Under the pieces are notes generated by a model. It was given only the letters and a program-made list of their open reading frames with translations, was not told the DNA's origin and did no database searches. 64,000 bases of DNA from Hymenolepis diminuta (Eukaryota > Platyhelminthes > Cestoda > Cyclophyllidea > Hymenolepididae), in NCBI GenBank assembly GCA_900708905.1, contig CAADRB010000044.1, positions 312,604-376,603 on the forward strand, written 5' to 3'. This document shows, one piece after another, positions 55,201-64,000 of the stretch; position 1 is the first letter of the stretch; each line of letters begins with the position of its first letter. Both the position numbers and the translations under genes were made by a program.

Positions 55201-57944
55201 ACGTGCAGTATGGTTAAATGGCATAAGCAACCACATTCGGATTGAAAGAGGTGTTAAATTTTGACATTCACTACAAGTGCTGATGTCAATTCATCTCTTA
55301 ACTAAATCAGCTTCCTAAGTGAAATTTGCACTTTGACGTTATCGAAATCCCCCCTAGCTGTTCAAGATTTAGATATTTTAAAAGTCTCGACTCACAATGT
55401 GCAAAAATAGCTATTTAATGTATATCATAAGTTAGCCCTGGACGTAATAGCTTGCAAAGCAGACTAACTGCCGTCTTTCTCAAATTGAGGACTGAAAGTA
55501 AGTCTATTCCACATAAAATATTGTCTTGTCTATTAAAAAGATAATTCATAATGAAAGGGAGTTCTTTGCAAACTCCATAAAGCTCTAGAATATCATTGCA
55601 AAATAACTTTTACGCTTGAGAATAAGTAGTCCTCTCTAGTTTATTTAAACTGACGCAGTTGGATATTTCAAGAATGGCTTAATTTCATAAAATGATTTCT
55701 CATCTTTTCCCTTCGATGTACAGATATTCTTGCATCAAAAGATCTAATGATTGACTAATTTCACTACAATTACCGACCGATTTGGAGGTACTATGTCCAG
55801 AAATCCCATCAAAAAAAACTTATAATCTGATTCTACTGCTGAGGTAAAAGAGGATTTTCCGCCATAATATAACAATTTGCACAAACGAACGGTCCATTCT
55901 GAAGAATAACGACATAGACGAGTGAGTGAGAGATGACGTAGGTAGCAAATGCGGATTTGACATCGAGACAGGAATGACTATAACGTGGAGCCCAAAGAGA
56001 AAGGAATTTACGTTCTAATGACAGATTTCACCAACACCATTAGGGGCTAAAAAATTCCTCCGCTAATTTTGAAAACAAGTCAAAGGTGTATTGATTAGAA
56101 ATATCGCTAAGATTACCGAATAAAGACTTTCCTATCCACCTAAGACAAATATAGTCATGTAAAGTTGCCGGAATAAAATATGACCAGTAATGCACATAGG
56201 ATTGGGTAAAAGAATCCCAATTTAAGGGACATATGTGCATTCAAGGTGGAACAATGTTAATATCAGAAGGAAAATAGGAATTGAACATTTACAACTACAT
56301 CCCCTTCATTCAGATAAATGAGAAAGCGATTAATCATTAAGCATCATTCGATTGGTCAATTGAATTGGTCAATTCTTCTAGGTCAGTTTCATCGAATGAT
56401 TCAGAAATATTTATTTAGACACGTCAATTAAGACAAATTTTCTAAAAAACAAATAAGACGGAAGAGGGAGATTTTATTCGGAAAGTCGACAATTTAATCA
56501 AAACTGTCGTTGAAAGTTTGGTTTCTAGAGTAAAAAAATGGTGCGAGAGATAACGTTAGAGGAAGTTGGCTTTTCCATTGGAACAAATTTGACTGAAACA
56601 TATGATTAGAACATCATTAGGACCTGGAACAAGTCCAAATGCTTCGATTAAAATATAAATGAAATGACCAAATAAAGATTTAATTATTAATCCAAGGAAA
56701 GAAAAATTAAAAAGCATCAACAAAGCATGTTAAAACTGACTCATAAAGTGAACTGTTGTAAACGCATCCAAGATAAATCTGGCCGAAAGACTAAGTTTTA
56801 CGAGGGGACCTTACAATATTCGCTTTCTTATGACTGTTTAAATCAATTTCCTTTTAAATTATGTGTCATTAAGAATATGAAAACTTATTTATTCATTAAA
56901 CATAAAGTTTTAAGTTATTGAATGTCCTGTAATTAAACATACTTTGATTACAATCTATTCAGCATTAAACGTAGGACTTGAATTTGGGGATACCTATGTA
57001 ACACATTCACGAGAATAACCGAATGTTGCAATTGACCTGATTAAAACTGCCTAGTAAAGACAGTTACCAATTATTCATATCTAATTTAAAATAAACTGTC
57101 TTACTCTGTTCAAACCATGAATCAGCCTCTTTTCGGTCTTCGGGAGTGACGATTTGAGCATCCAAGAGGGTTAGAGTTCGAAGATGGAAGATGACAAAGG
57201 ATCTACAGCATTGATTGAAAACTGCAACATGCTGTTCAGTAGAACTGCGGAGAGGTGAGGGGCAAATTGAAACGGAATGTTGATTTGAGGGGTCAGTTGC
57301 GGGATTTCCCTTTATTACAAGCTCGATAAGATTGGAAAGTCTTCGAAGCTTAGTCAAGATATGAAGCTAAATATAGGGAACTGAACATTTTAAATAAGAT
57401 AACTACATTATCAATATTGTTGTGGCCAATCTGTAAAGACTTGAGTGAGATAAGACTGTTTTGAAACCAAGCAGGGAAGTCTTGAATTCGATTGTGGTTG
57501 AGGTAGAGTCTTTGGAGATTTTTCAGAGTTTCAAGACCATCCAATCGACAAACCCGATTATCATTTAAATTTAAACACTTTAATCTAGTCAGACTTCTTA
57601 GACCCTCAAGTCGTTCAATTGCATTGCCAGAGACATTTAGAACCGTGAGATATTTGAGTCCTTCAAGGTTTTCCAGTAGCTAATAATACAATATAATATG
57701 TTTAACAAATATCCTCACCGTAAGCTTATACGGACTGATAACGTTCGAAGTCAAACAAAGGTGGTGAACTGTAGAAAGGTCTTGCGTCTTTGTATAACGA
57801 CGAAGAAAGTCATCAGTAATATACTGTATTGGAAATTCTAAAAATCAAACTAAGAAATAAAATTAAAACCTTACTAGCATTACGTTCAGAGGAGATCGGA
57901 GGGGATTCCTTTTCGTTTATAACGGATATAATATGATTAGACAT
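25220..57944 (-). CDS. CNTRL: Centriolin (CEP110), LRR plus long coiled-coil centriole/midbody protein
   Basis: In vertebrates centriolin sits on maternal centriole appendages and the midbody and acts in abscission. I assemble 34 exons: 57944-57875, 57837-57719, 57679-57407, 57366-57105, 53066-52873, 50568-50386, 43396-43178, 41195-41108, 36808-36549, 35744-35621, 35549-35242, 33527-33284, 33215-32968, 32896-32801, 32652-32556, 32478-32365, 32156-31999, 30494-30441, 30069-29963, 29883-29787, 29709-29603, 29106-29007, 28166-27993, 27911-27834, 27763-27635, 27556-27384, 27288-27112, 26987-26894, 26824-26744, 26667-26598, 26459-26209, 25905-25690, 25617-25444, 25372-25220. Every junction keeps phase, giving 5292 nt or 1763 residues (human about 2,300). 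Landmarks shared with the vertebrate protein: YITDDFLRRYTK, LRRs, IFHLRTLTLLDAQ, EQELAFYKID, ESPYIGKCRY, CNVTEHHNLEDY, and LPADSEEM. The middle (about residues 440-860) is low-complexity and Ser-rich; the C-terminal half is coiled coil. Extra skipped exons with matching phase cannot be excluded. Confidence 0.92.
31999..32156 (-). other. CNTRL: Centriolin EHHNLE block before the C-terminal coiled coil
   Basis: A 158-nt exon containing LLCNVTEHHNLEDYLQHV, matching the vertebrate LHCNVPEHHNLENEVSRL. In the human protein a proline-rich region precedes it; here the preceding exons (36808-32365) are Ser/Arg-rich and short coiled-coil segments instead. Confidence 0.9.
34954..34971 (+). repeat. Poly-C tract
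   Basis: A run of five C, one T, then twelve C within a centriolin intron (33528-35241). It is a simple homopolymer and a likely sequencing or assembly length uncertainty. Confidence 0.9.
38703..39627 (-). CDS. 3' part of an unidentified gene nested in a centriolin intron
   Basis: Five minus-strand exons can be joined with consistent phase: 39627-39542 (after CTTTTTTCCTAAG), 39507-39477 (31-nt microexon after a 34-nt intron), 39350-39263, 39150-38956, and 38767-38703 ending in TGA. The joined peptide is about 154 residues, opening near SASVLSHYELWYYISCIRKE, then RSRIEEFARHMVNNN, SEFVAKWFKM, NVPSRHPLFSDVRWFS, and closing FLPAVET. It looks soluble and mostly helical, with no signal or membrane segment. 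I do not recognise the family. The 5' exons (upstream of 39627) were not found. It is not part of centriolin, because exons 8 and 9 of that gene join in phase across it. Confidence 0.45.
40573..40640 (+). repeat. tRNA-like sequence (possible tRNA-derived SINE head or tRNA pseudogene)
   Basis: TTAGCTCAGCTGATGAG resembles an RNA polymerase III box A (TRGCNNAGNNGG) and AAGTTCGACC, about 31 nt further on, resembles box B (GGTTCGANTCC). I cannot fold the surrounding bases into a convincing acceptor stem, so it is not called a functional tRNA. Confidence 0.3.
41305..41631 (+). mobile_element. Solo LTR (copy C) with 4-bp target-site duplication
   Basis: 327 bp with TGT...ACA ends (TGTGGCGTTCGCC to CATCCGCTACA), flanked on both sides by GTGG (41301-41304 and 41632-41635). 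The same repeat occurs inverted at 22974-23305 and 19192-19470. TG..CA termini and a 4-bp duplication are the hallmark of LTR retroelement insertion. No internal region or second LTR adjoins it, so it is a recombined solo LTR. On the plus strand it holds an AATAAA (GAGCAATAAACCC), so that is the likelier sense orientation. It lies in centriolin intron 7. Confidence 0.8.
41963..42150 (+). mobile_element. LTR remnant followed by a tRNA-Trp primer-binding site
   Basis: A 165-bp segment starts TGTAGCGGACC and ends CACCTACA (42127). Three bases later comes TGGTGACCCTGACGTGAT (42131-42148). The 3' end of animal tRNA-Trp plus CCA predicts TGGTGACCCCGACGTGAT, so there is one mismatch in 18. tRNA-Trp priming is known for the CsRn1 group of Ty3/Gypsy elements in flatworms, and small taeniid TRIM elements are also described. 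No gag/pol frame or matching 3' LTR was seen downstream, so it is a remnant or a non-autonomous element. Confidence 0.65.
43397..50385 (-). other. Centriolin intron 6 (7 kb)
   Basis: Flanking exons are both phase 0. Mostly AT-rich and featureless to me. A GC-richer patch at about 46590-46960 stands out. A 60-residue minus-strand frame at 45299-45481 has no splice or homology support. No gene recognised. Confidence 0.5.
46590..46960. other. GC-richer patch inside centriolin intron
   Basis: Contains CGCGCGCTACTG and GGCCGCGAGCTTGATCTC, out of character for the intron. The second string resembles GGCCGCGCTTGATCTC next to LTR-like copy A (about 19464). Likely transposon-derived, class unknown. 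Confidence 0.3.
50386..50568 (-). other. CNTRL: Centriolin conserved block LRACLKHYEIEQELAFYKID
   Basis: A 183-nt phase-0 exon. The peptide RACLKHYEIEQELAFYKID is nearly identical to the vertebrate centriolin segment RACQKQYELEQELAFYKID. This, together with ESPYIGKCRY in the next exon (43396-43178), is the strongest single evidence for the gene name. Donor GTACGT and acceptor TTTTAG are both clear. Confidence 0.93.
50569..52872 (-). other. Centriolin intron 5 (2.3 kb)
   Basis: Phase-0 intron. Short open frames only; no repeat family or gene recognised. A weak tRNA-like box A (TGGCGCAGTAGATAAAG, about 51841) lacks a good box B and was rejected. Confidence 0.5.
53067..57104 (-). other. Centriolin intron 4 (4 kb)
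   Basis: Phase-1 intron between the LRR cap exon and the first coiled-coil exon. AT-rich; nothing recognised. Confidence 0.5.
57105..57837 (-). other. CNTRL: Centriolin N-terminal leucine-rich repeat domain
   Basis: Three exons joined by introns of about 40 nt encode residues about 24-242. There are successive SDS22-like repeats (LTVLNVSGNAIERLEGL, LKCLNLNDNRVCRLDGL, LQRLYLNHNRIQDFP, LKSLQIGHNNI), then an LRR cap (FHLRTLTLLDAQIVTPEDR). The same order and cap occur in vertebrate centriolin (HLRSLESLEGQPVTTQDR). Confidence 0.93.
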
Positions 57945-58647
57945 GTTTAGGATATAAAAAAGTTCTCAAGATTACTTTGAAGGTCATCCAGTTAATCTAT
58001 AATTACGCAAAGACACGAAGAATTAATATTGATTCATTAAAACAAATATATTAGATATTTTGGATATTGTGTGAAATTACAATCAACGATTTTTATCTCA
58101 ATATTTCACAAAGAATAACATGAGGTATTTTTAGGTGTCTAATAAATGCGTTTTATTTTCAAGGTTGTCGTCCTCCTTTAGCTTTAATGTTCACTTTACC
58201 TTGACATATTTTAAAGCTTTAAGACATATCAACACATTCTCCTTCTATTTTTGGTCTAATATTTGTTTTTGACGTTTTTGAAACATTATTAACAAAGTGG
58301 AGAAATGATAAAAACGAGTTTACACCAACCTGGTTAAGACCTTAAGGATTAATATGTCATAGAGAGTTGAATAGCTTTCAGGGTGATTAATTTATTTAAA
58401 TTTGATAAATTGAATATATAAGTTTGTGATTCACACATGACAATTCTTCATAATATCGCATGAATATAATGAAACAATAGTCAGCAATGAATTTCACTCA
58501 CCATGCACATTTTTTTAAATAATTATAAAATAGGTTTAACGGAATTACGTGAACTCAATTCTTATTTTATGCTGGATTGTTATATGTACTGTACATTCCA
58601 CTAGATCGCATATTCACCAATTGTGTAGCCATTTTGAGATTATTTAG

Positions 58648-58742
58648 ATCGGGACAACTTTGTTTAGGTGTCTATGTGCAAACTTGCAAACACACAGCGG
58701 GACCACCTGTGGGCACTATAGTTGAGATCTTATCGCCAGTCA
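58648..58742 (-). repeat. Repeat copy G (inverted, truncated)
   Basis: The minus strand reads TGACTGGCGATAAGATCTCA, then CGCTGTGTGTTTGCAAG and CATAGACACCTAAACA. These match the first 95 bp of the direct copies at 59337 and 60184. Similarity stops at about 58648. Confidence 0.65.
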
Positions 58743-59336
58743 ATCAGAAAATAATATGTCAAATTCTTTATTTTTCACCTTTAAGTTCCTACTTCTTTCA
58801 ATTCCCATTTATTAGAATGAATTTATTTATATTACGGTTATAAATGGCTCATAATATACAGCGACCTACCAATACGAAAACATGCGTCTTATTTTGATAT
58901 AATGATTTACGTCATTTTTTATAGTGGATATTATCGTGTTTGCAACTAGTGCAATGCCTTAAGGAATCTGAGAGTCGGTTACTGTATCGTACAGAGAAGA
59001 GCAGATTATAACAGCATCTCATATAAACCTTATGTTACTATTTCTATATGTGTTTGGAACAATAGTGAGTCCTTCACGTTTATTGACCTATCCATGATTG
59101 AAGACATGGTAATGAACTGCTTATGATGAAAATGTTGGATTTCCTATGACATTGCACTAGTTACAAAAACTTTCATTTTAATCTTAAATCATGTAAAATT
59201 GAAGTTTGTTGAATTGACGTTCCTGTTTTACAAAAATGGGACCCAGTTTATGACATTATCGTGTATAAACTAATACCGAATACCAGACATTATCATGACT
59301 GACCAAAGGGCTCGTCTCGAATCCCCAAGAAATGAT

Positions 59337-59619
59337 TGACTGGAGATAAGATCTCCACTAGAGTATCCACAGATCGTTCCACTGTGTGTTTGCGTGTCTG
59401 TGCAGAGATACCTAAGCAGATGTCATCATCACGCCAAGACACTGTCGACGAGACATGTCTGACTTTTAACGAAGAAATGTTTTGTATATAAAACTAATTT
59501 ACGAATTAATAAATTGGGTGTTGGTTGTCTGCCACCTCCTAACTGATCTGGCGACAGGAATGGCTTGACTTATTCCAAATATTCGAACTATGTGCCCCTG
59601 TAGACCTGACGTCATTACA
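59337..59619 (+). repeat. Repeat copy E (about 283 bp)
   Basis: Starts TGACTGGAGATAAGATCTCC and ends GTCATTACA. Shares with copy F the ordered blocks AGATACCTAA, GAGACATG, AAATGTTTTGTAT, TAATTTAC and GTCTGCCACCTC. TG..CA ends, a TATA-like stretch (TTGTATATAAAAC) and an AATAAA resemble an LTR. No flanking duplication or primer site was found, so the class is open. Confidence 0.7.
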
Positions 59620-60183
59620 CTTGTTTTAATTTCAATGCATAATAAGTTACAATAAGCTAATATGTTGAAAACTTTTGAAATTTTAAACTCGTATCAATAT
59701 GAATTTTCATGAGATAAATAATGTGATATTAAGTGATCGAAGCGCATTTTACGTAAGCTGCAGTCACTGCAGCAATTTGGATATTTTGAGATAAGATGAT
59801 TTTAATTAATTTCTAAGCCATTTATGAAAAGTGAATTTCTGATCATATATATAGAGTTTAATCCCGAAGTTGATGATGTTGAAGTGCGGCTGCTCACCGT
59901 TACGACTATTAAAACATATGGATTACTGGATATTATCAAATGAATATCCAATAATCCATGTTTTAATCTCTCCGAGATTTTAGCAGTTCTGTTAATTATA
60001 CCTGATAAGACTGGCCTTTCAGGTTAATGTGAAGAGAAGTCCGTTCATATGTCCAAATATATATAGCAAGTCAAATAAAATTATATCACTATTGAACCGA
60101 ATAAAATTAAGTAAACGCGACTTTTGAATCACTACATGCTATTGCCAGCAGATATCCATCAACACTTGGCGATTAGATATAAC

Positions 60184-60469
60184 TGACTAGAGATAAAATC
60201 TCCACTGCAGTGTCCCCTAGTGATCCCGCAGTGTCTGCATGTTTGCGCATAGATACCTAAACGGATGTTGGTCATCCCTCTGAGACACCGACATCGAGAC
60301 ATGACCGACGTCTAACAAAAAAATGTTTTGTATGTAAACCTAATTTACTTGTAAATGAATGGGGGTTGGCTTGTCTGCCACCTCACAATTGATCTGTCGA
60401 CATGTTTGACTTAATTTATTCCATCTTTTTGATTGTTGTGTCAGACCGAAAGACCTCAACATTATAACA
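60184..60469 (+). repeat. Repeat copy F (about 286 bp), direct to copy E
   Basis: Starts TGACTAGAGATAAAATCTCC and ends ATTATAACA. Collinear with copy E over its whole length with many substitutions. The 564 bp between E and F have no recognised content. E and F could be the two ends of one old element or independent insertions. Confidence 0.7.
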
Positions 60470-61412
60470 CTACACACCCATTTATTCTCTATGCTTGTTA
60501 TTTATTGCTATAATTTTGATCAATTTATTTCTCCGTGATGGTGTTCAGCACATATATCAAAATAATGACAACTTAATTAATTAGAAAAAACCTCGACACA
60601 TTTGAGGATAAAATGAAGAAAATGACCGGTGGTGTGACAAAACTCACTAATGTTTAAGCAGAGAGGTAGACCGAAATATTAATAAATGTTATTACACGTA
60701 TTTGTTTAAAGAATTCAAGCCGCCAGACGGAATATTATTACCATATGGAGAATTTTATTGTAACTTCAATTCAAATAGTGATCATAAGGTGAGAAAGATT
60801 GATAAAATTCGAAAAAATTATGTGAATTATAGATTTATGCAATGGTTGGGCATTAATAACAGGATAAGAAATTTACAATGAAAATGTTCAGTATGTTCGA
60901 AGAGATAATTTTGACAAATTCCATTGTCTAAGATACTAAACTACATATGTAAAATACATCACTTTAAATATAAATACATATCTCCCTTTTTAATAAAAAT
61001 TTTTTGGATAGTAAATAAACAGAGCTGATTCCACAAAAACAGAATGTAAAACAAATCAATCTAAAAATATAAAATTCAGGTAATAATAGCTTCCTCATAG
61101 ATAGGATAATACAACAGCTTAAAGACTTAAAAAAAGTGTTTTAAAATAATTGTAAATAAAACATTGATTATGAGTTTGAGAAATTAAACCAAGTATTGGC
61201 TCATTTGTCTTTAAAATAGTATTAATTTGATACCAAAGACCTTAGAATGAAAACAAAAGTTTTCCATCGATAAATTATTTAAATTGAAATTAAATACATA
61301 ACACTTCAGGCTATTATATGCTAATTCCCGAGCATTATTTAATGTCTTTATTTTAGCATAGTTTTATTCGTTGTTTTAGTGTATCCGCCATAGCTATTTC
61401 CGATTCTATATT

Positions 61413-62713
61413 ATGGTGCCGCCTTCTGGTCGTTTCCGTTCAGTTCGCCGCAGGTCTCGTTCTCCTCCGGGTGTTTCCGCTCGTTCTTTTCCAACTGGTC
61501 GTCATGGTCCTCGTCACCTTAGGAATAGTGATGGCTCGCCTGATGTGAGACCAAAGTTTAGAGAACAGCCATCTTTTAATGTTAGAAGAGATTTTGCTCC
61601 ACGACGGAATTCGCTAGTTCAAGATGAAAGGGGCTCGAATCTTGGTGGTTCGTATATGTCAAGGTGAGTAGCGTTCTCTTTTGATTAATTCCTCTAGAAA
61701 TCGAGGACCGGTTAATGATCGGCCACCGTTTGATGGCGTTGACCGGCGTCCCCCTTCAGTCATTGGCCCACCGAGACGCTTCAACCGAAATAACACTCCA
61801 CCACCAGTAAACGGTTATCGTGATTTCAACGGCGGTCGTGGTTCAGTTAGAGAGCATCGTCGGGATGATTCAGAAGACAGGGGTCGCAGATACTTGGATC
61901 GGGGTAAGTTATGTACTGTAATTATTTGGCATGTGTTAGATTGAATAGCTAGCAAGTACGCTATAGGTCGTATATTATTCAAGGAACTACAATTTTGGCG
62001 ACGCTAATTCGTAGAGGATATGATCTGCCACTGCAAGCGTGGAAATTAAATATTTGAAAGATGGTTTTCCGTGAAAAAGTACACCAAATTACGAGATTGT
62101 GATTGGAGATGATTACGAGACTAAAGTACAAGCACATGATACTTTGTGGTATTTCACAATGCATAAAAATCCAAAATGTGATTAAGGATCATAAATTCTC
62201 GTCGTACGAGGTACCGATCAGAAAACATACATCATATGCTGCTCCAAAAATTTGCAATCGTGACAAATGTTTCAATCATGTGACTACGGGATCGATTTAT
62301 ATTCCTTGCAATATTACTTACAAAATATTAGTAACTATGTTTAACTGATATGCTCAGGGTGTATTTGTATGCATATAGAAGCGCTGATTTTCCTTACATC
62401 AGGTGATCAACAGTCCTATCGCAATGAGGTACGACATCATTTTGACAACAATCAGACAATGCGAGATGCTCCTAGAGGAATTCGATCACCATATGAAAGA
62501 GATCACTGGCGTTCAGCAGATGTGGCTCATCGACGTTCTCCACCTCGCAATAAGCCCCCTCGACTTAACAATTTGACATCTCCTACACGTTATGATAGAT
62601 CATTTGTAGATGATTTTCGTCGTTTAAGAGGTGGACATAGAGGCACTCGGCCTTTCCGTTCTGGAAGAGCTGCATTCCGATCCCCAAATCGATCTTTGCT
62701 CTCAAGACGCTAA
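61413..62713 (+). CDS. Arginine-rich, low-complexity (RS/RGG-like) protein of unknown function
   Basis: Three exons with matching phases: 61413-61663, 61698-61903 (after a 34-nt intron) and 62403-62713, giving 255 residues. Splice sites are strong (AAG|GTGAGT, CTCTAG, GGTAAGTT, TACATCAG). The protein is highly basic, rich in R, S, P, G and N (RRRSRSPPG near residue 12, GPPRRFNRNN, RRSPPRNKPPR, LSRR at the C-terminus), with no folded domain visible. This composition is typical of nuclear RNA-processing or mRNP proteins, but I cannot assign a family. The ATG follows an acceptor-like TTGTTTTAG (61372-61380) about 33 nt upstream, so a 5' UTR intron or spliced-leader addition is possible. Confidence 0.85.
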
Positions 62714-63088
62714 AATTTTTTGTCCATCCCAATTTTTTTCTCTGTACAATATATGTGGATTTTATTCATTTGCATCGGTCTCCGTCTAGTTCAATTTCCC
62801 TATTAGAACTCTAAAAATAACGTGGTAGACTTGTCTATCCATATAGGAAGCGGAGGCATTTTAGAAGCTTGTGTTGTAATCTCAAAGCTTTCAAATATGC
62901 GACTTTATAAGATTATTAATGCAAGGATTTTTGTATTTAATGGCTTTCATTTTTCAACCTCTGACAAAGGCACGATGAATGAGTGATTCTGATTCGTGTA
63001 AGAAACAGAGGAATAGTGAAATGGATTTTAATTTTTTACTAATTAAAAATGCCCATATTATTCACGATTTGTTTTTTTATCGTGGAAG
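62714..63088 (+). other. 3' UTR/intergenic spacer after the Arg-rich gene
   Basis: AT-rich, including TTTTATTCATTTGC. A canonical AATAAA close to the stop was not seen, and no gene was recognised. Confidence 0.4.
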
Positions 63089-63532
63089 TTCCTATTTTGT
63101 GTGCGTTTGGCTTTGCATTCCGCTCCGAGCATTTGGTGAGATATAGTGAACCTGTTGAAATTTGCAATAAAATGTCAATTCTAATTCCAAATGTACCCAT
63201 GTTTTCTGTCTTTGGTATAGGTTCCGTTCATTGTAGTAGTTATGGGTTTCTTCCTAATCCAGTGCCGCATCAACCTTCTGGAATCTTTATTTGATGGTGA
63301 GATATTTGATGAATCTGCCGATAGGGACATTTGATTAAATTATGATACATTATCAGCTCTGATATTTAATGCTTTTTTGAGCTTTTTCATTGATCTTTAG
63401 GCCGTTTCTCTTTGCCGTCCTCAGGCCAAGTCTTATTATAATAGACTGTCAATCATCACGCTTCTGTTGCTGCGACGTGCTATGTTTAACGGTGAGGAAG
63501 AAAATGATGAATCTGTTGATAGGGACATTTGA
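63089..63532 (+). CDS. Possible exons of a membrane-type gene with duplicated alternative last exons
   Basis: Candidate exon 63089-63135 (VPILCAFGFAFRSEHL, donor TTG|GTGAGA, phase 0 out) is followed by two acceptor-preceded open exons in phase 0. The first, 63221-63334, is 37 residues starting VPFIVVVMGFFLIQC and ending DESADRDI. The second, 63401-63532, is 43 residues starting AVSLCRPQAKS and ending DESVDRDI. The two have near-identical tails before TGA, so they look like tandem copies usable as alternative terminal exons. The first encodes a plausible transmembrane segment. No family recognised and the 5' end is unknown; it could be chance. Confidence 0.3.
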
Positions 63533-64000
63533 ATTCTATGATAGAATGTTAACTCTGATATTTGAGCTCTTCATAGTTTTTTTTGCATTTAGGGGTGTCA
63601 ATATTGTAGTTCAATGCAATATCGATATATCGTTAAGAACCTCGGGGTCATTACGGATGATCATTACAGGTATATGATGGCAGGATTATTTGAATCATGT
63701 TAATATTTGTCCCACCTTTTAAATTAATTGAGGAATAAAAGCTCTGGATCGCTGTTTTTGAGGGGCTTTTCCTTGACTTCGATAAGTTTGTGGTGAGCGT
63801 TAAACTGAGGCTAGTGACGTGACTTACGGAAATTTTGTCAAGCTTGAGGGTTTTTTTTCAGGTTCTGATTGTTTGGAAAAATGTGCTTATTCAGTATCAT
63901 TATTGATAACAAGAGATCTGATTTCACGTTTGTCAATGTTTGTTGTATTGTTCACGAAGTTTTTTTCTAAGGTCGTAAAAGAATCTAACTAGTGACTTCG

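Larger units (their letters stand above)
57945..61412. other. Divergent intergenic region between centriolin and the Arg-rich gene
   Basis: Contains both 5' flanks and three copies of a roughly 285-bp repeat (58648-58742 inverted fragment, 59337-59619, 60184-60469). No open frame with support. Confidence 0.6.

Noticed and set aside
57838..61412. E and F repeats as the 5' and 3' LTRs of one intact element
   Set aside because: The copies are much diverged, there are no matching flanking duplications, and no primer site follows copy E.

Overview
This is eukaryotic nuclear DNA. It is AT-rich, has many short exons with GT-AG introns, and includes several introns of only 34-38 nt next to multi-kilobase ones. 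Minute introns, low repeat density, a tRNA-Trp-primed LTR remnant and protein similarities to animals only suggest a parasitic flatworm, most likely a tapeworm. That is an inference from style. I saw no rRNA, mitochondrial or other diagnostic sequence. A 4-base N run at 19246-19249 shows this is a draft assembly.

Layout. (1) 1-17871, minus strand: the N-terminal third to half of UBR4, a giant N-recognin E3 ubiquitin ligase. It includes the complete UBR zinc box and runs off the left edge. (2) 17872-18271: a 400-bp head-to-head intergenic spacer that probably serves as a shared promoter. (3) 18272-22861, plus strand: DRC5/TCTE1, an LRR subunit of the nexin-dynein regulatory complex of motile axonemes. 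(4) 22958-25219: a convergent intergenic region with an LTR-like repeat. (5) 25220-57944, minus strand: a centriolin (CNTRL/CEP110) orthologue. I could assemble 34 exons whose phases all agree, giving a protein of about 1763 residues. One of its introns contains the 3' end of an unidentified same-strand gene (38703-39627), a solo LTR with target-site duplication, and an LTR followed by a tRNA-Trp primer-binding site. (6) 57945-61412: an intergenic region with three copies of a roughly 285-bp repeat. (7) 61413-62713, plus strand: a three-exon gene for a 255-residue arginine-rich, disordered, RNA-binding-like protein. (8) 63089-63532, plus strand: weakly supported exons including two tandem, duplicated, potential alternative last exons.

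Two of the three recognisable genes (DRC5 and centriolin) belong to cilium/centriole biology and lie tail to tail. UBR4 is a general protein-quality-control ligase that shares a putative promoter with DRC5. I see no prokaryotic operon, CRISPR array or phage element. Exon boundaries come from reading splice signals, phase continuity and remembered similarity to vertebrate proteins; no alignment program was run.
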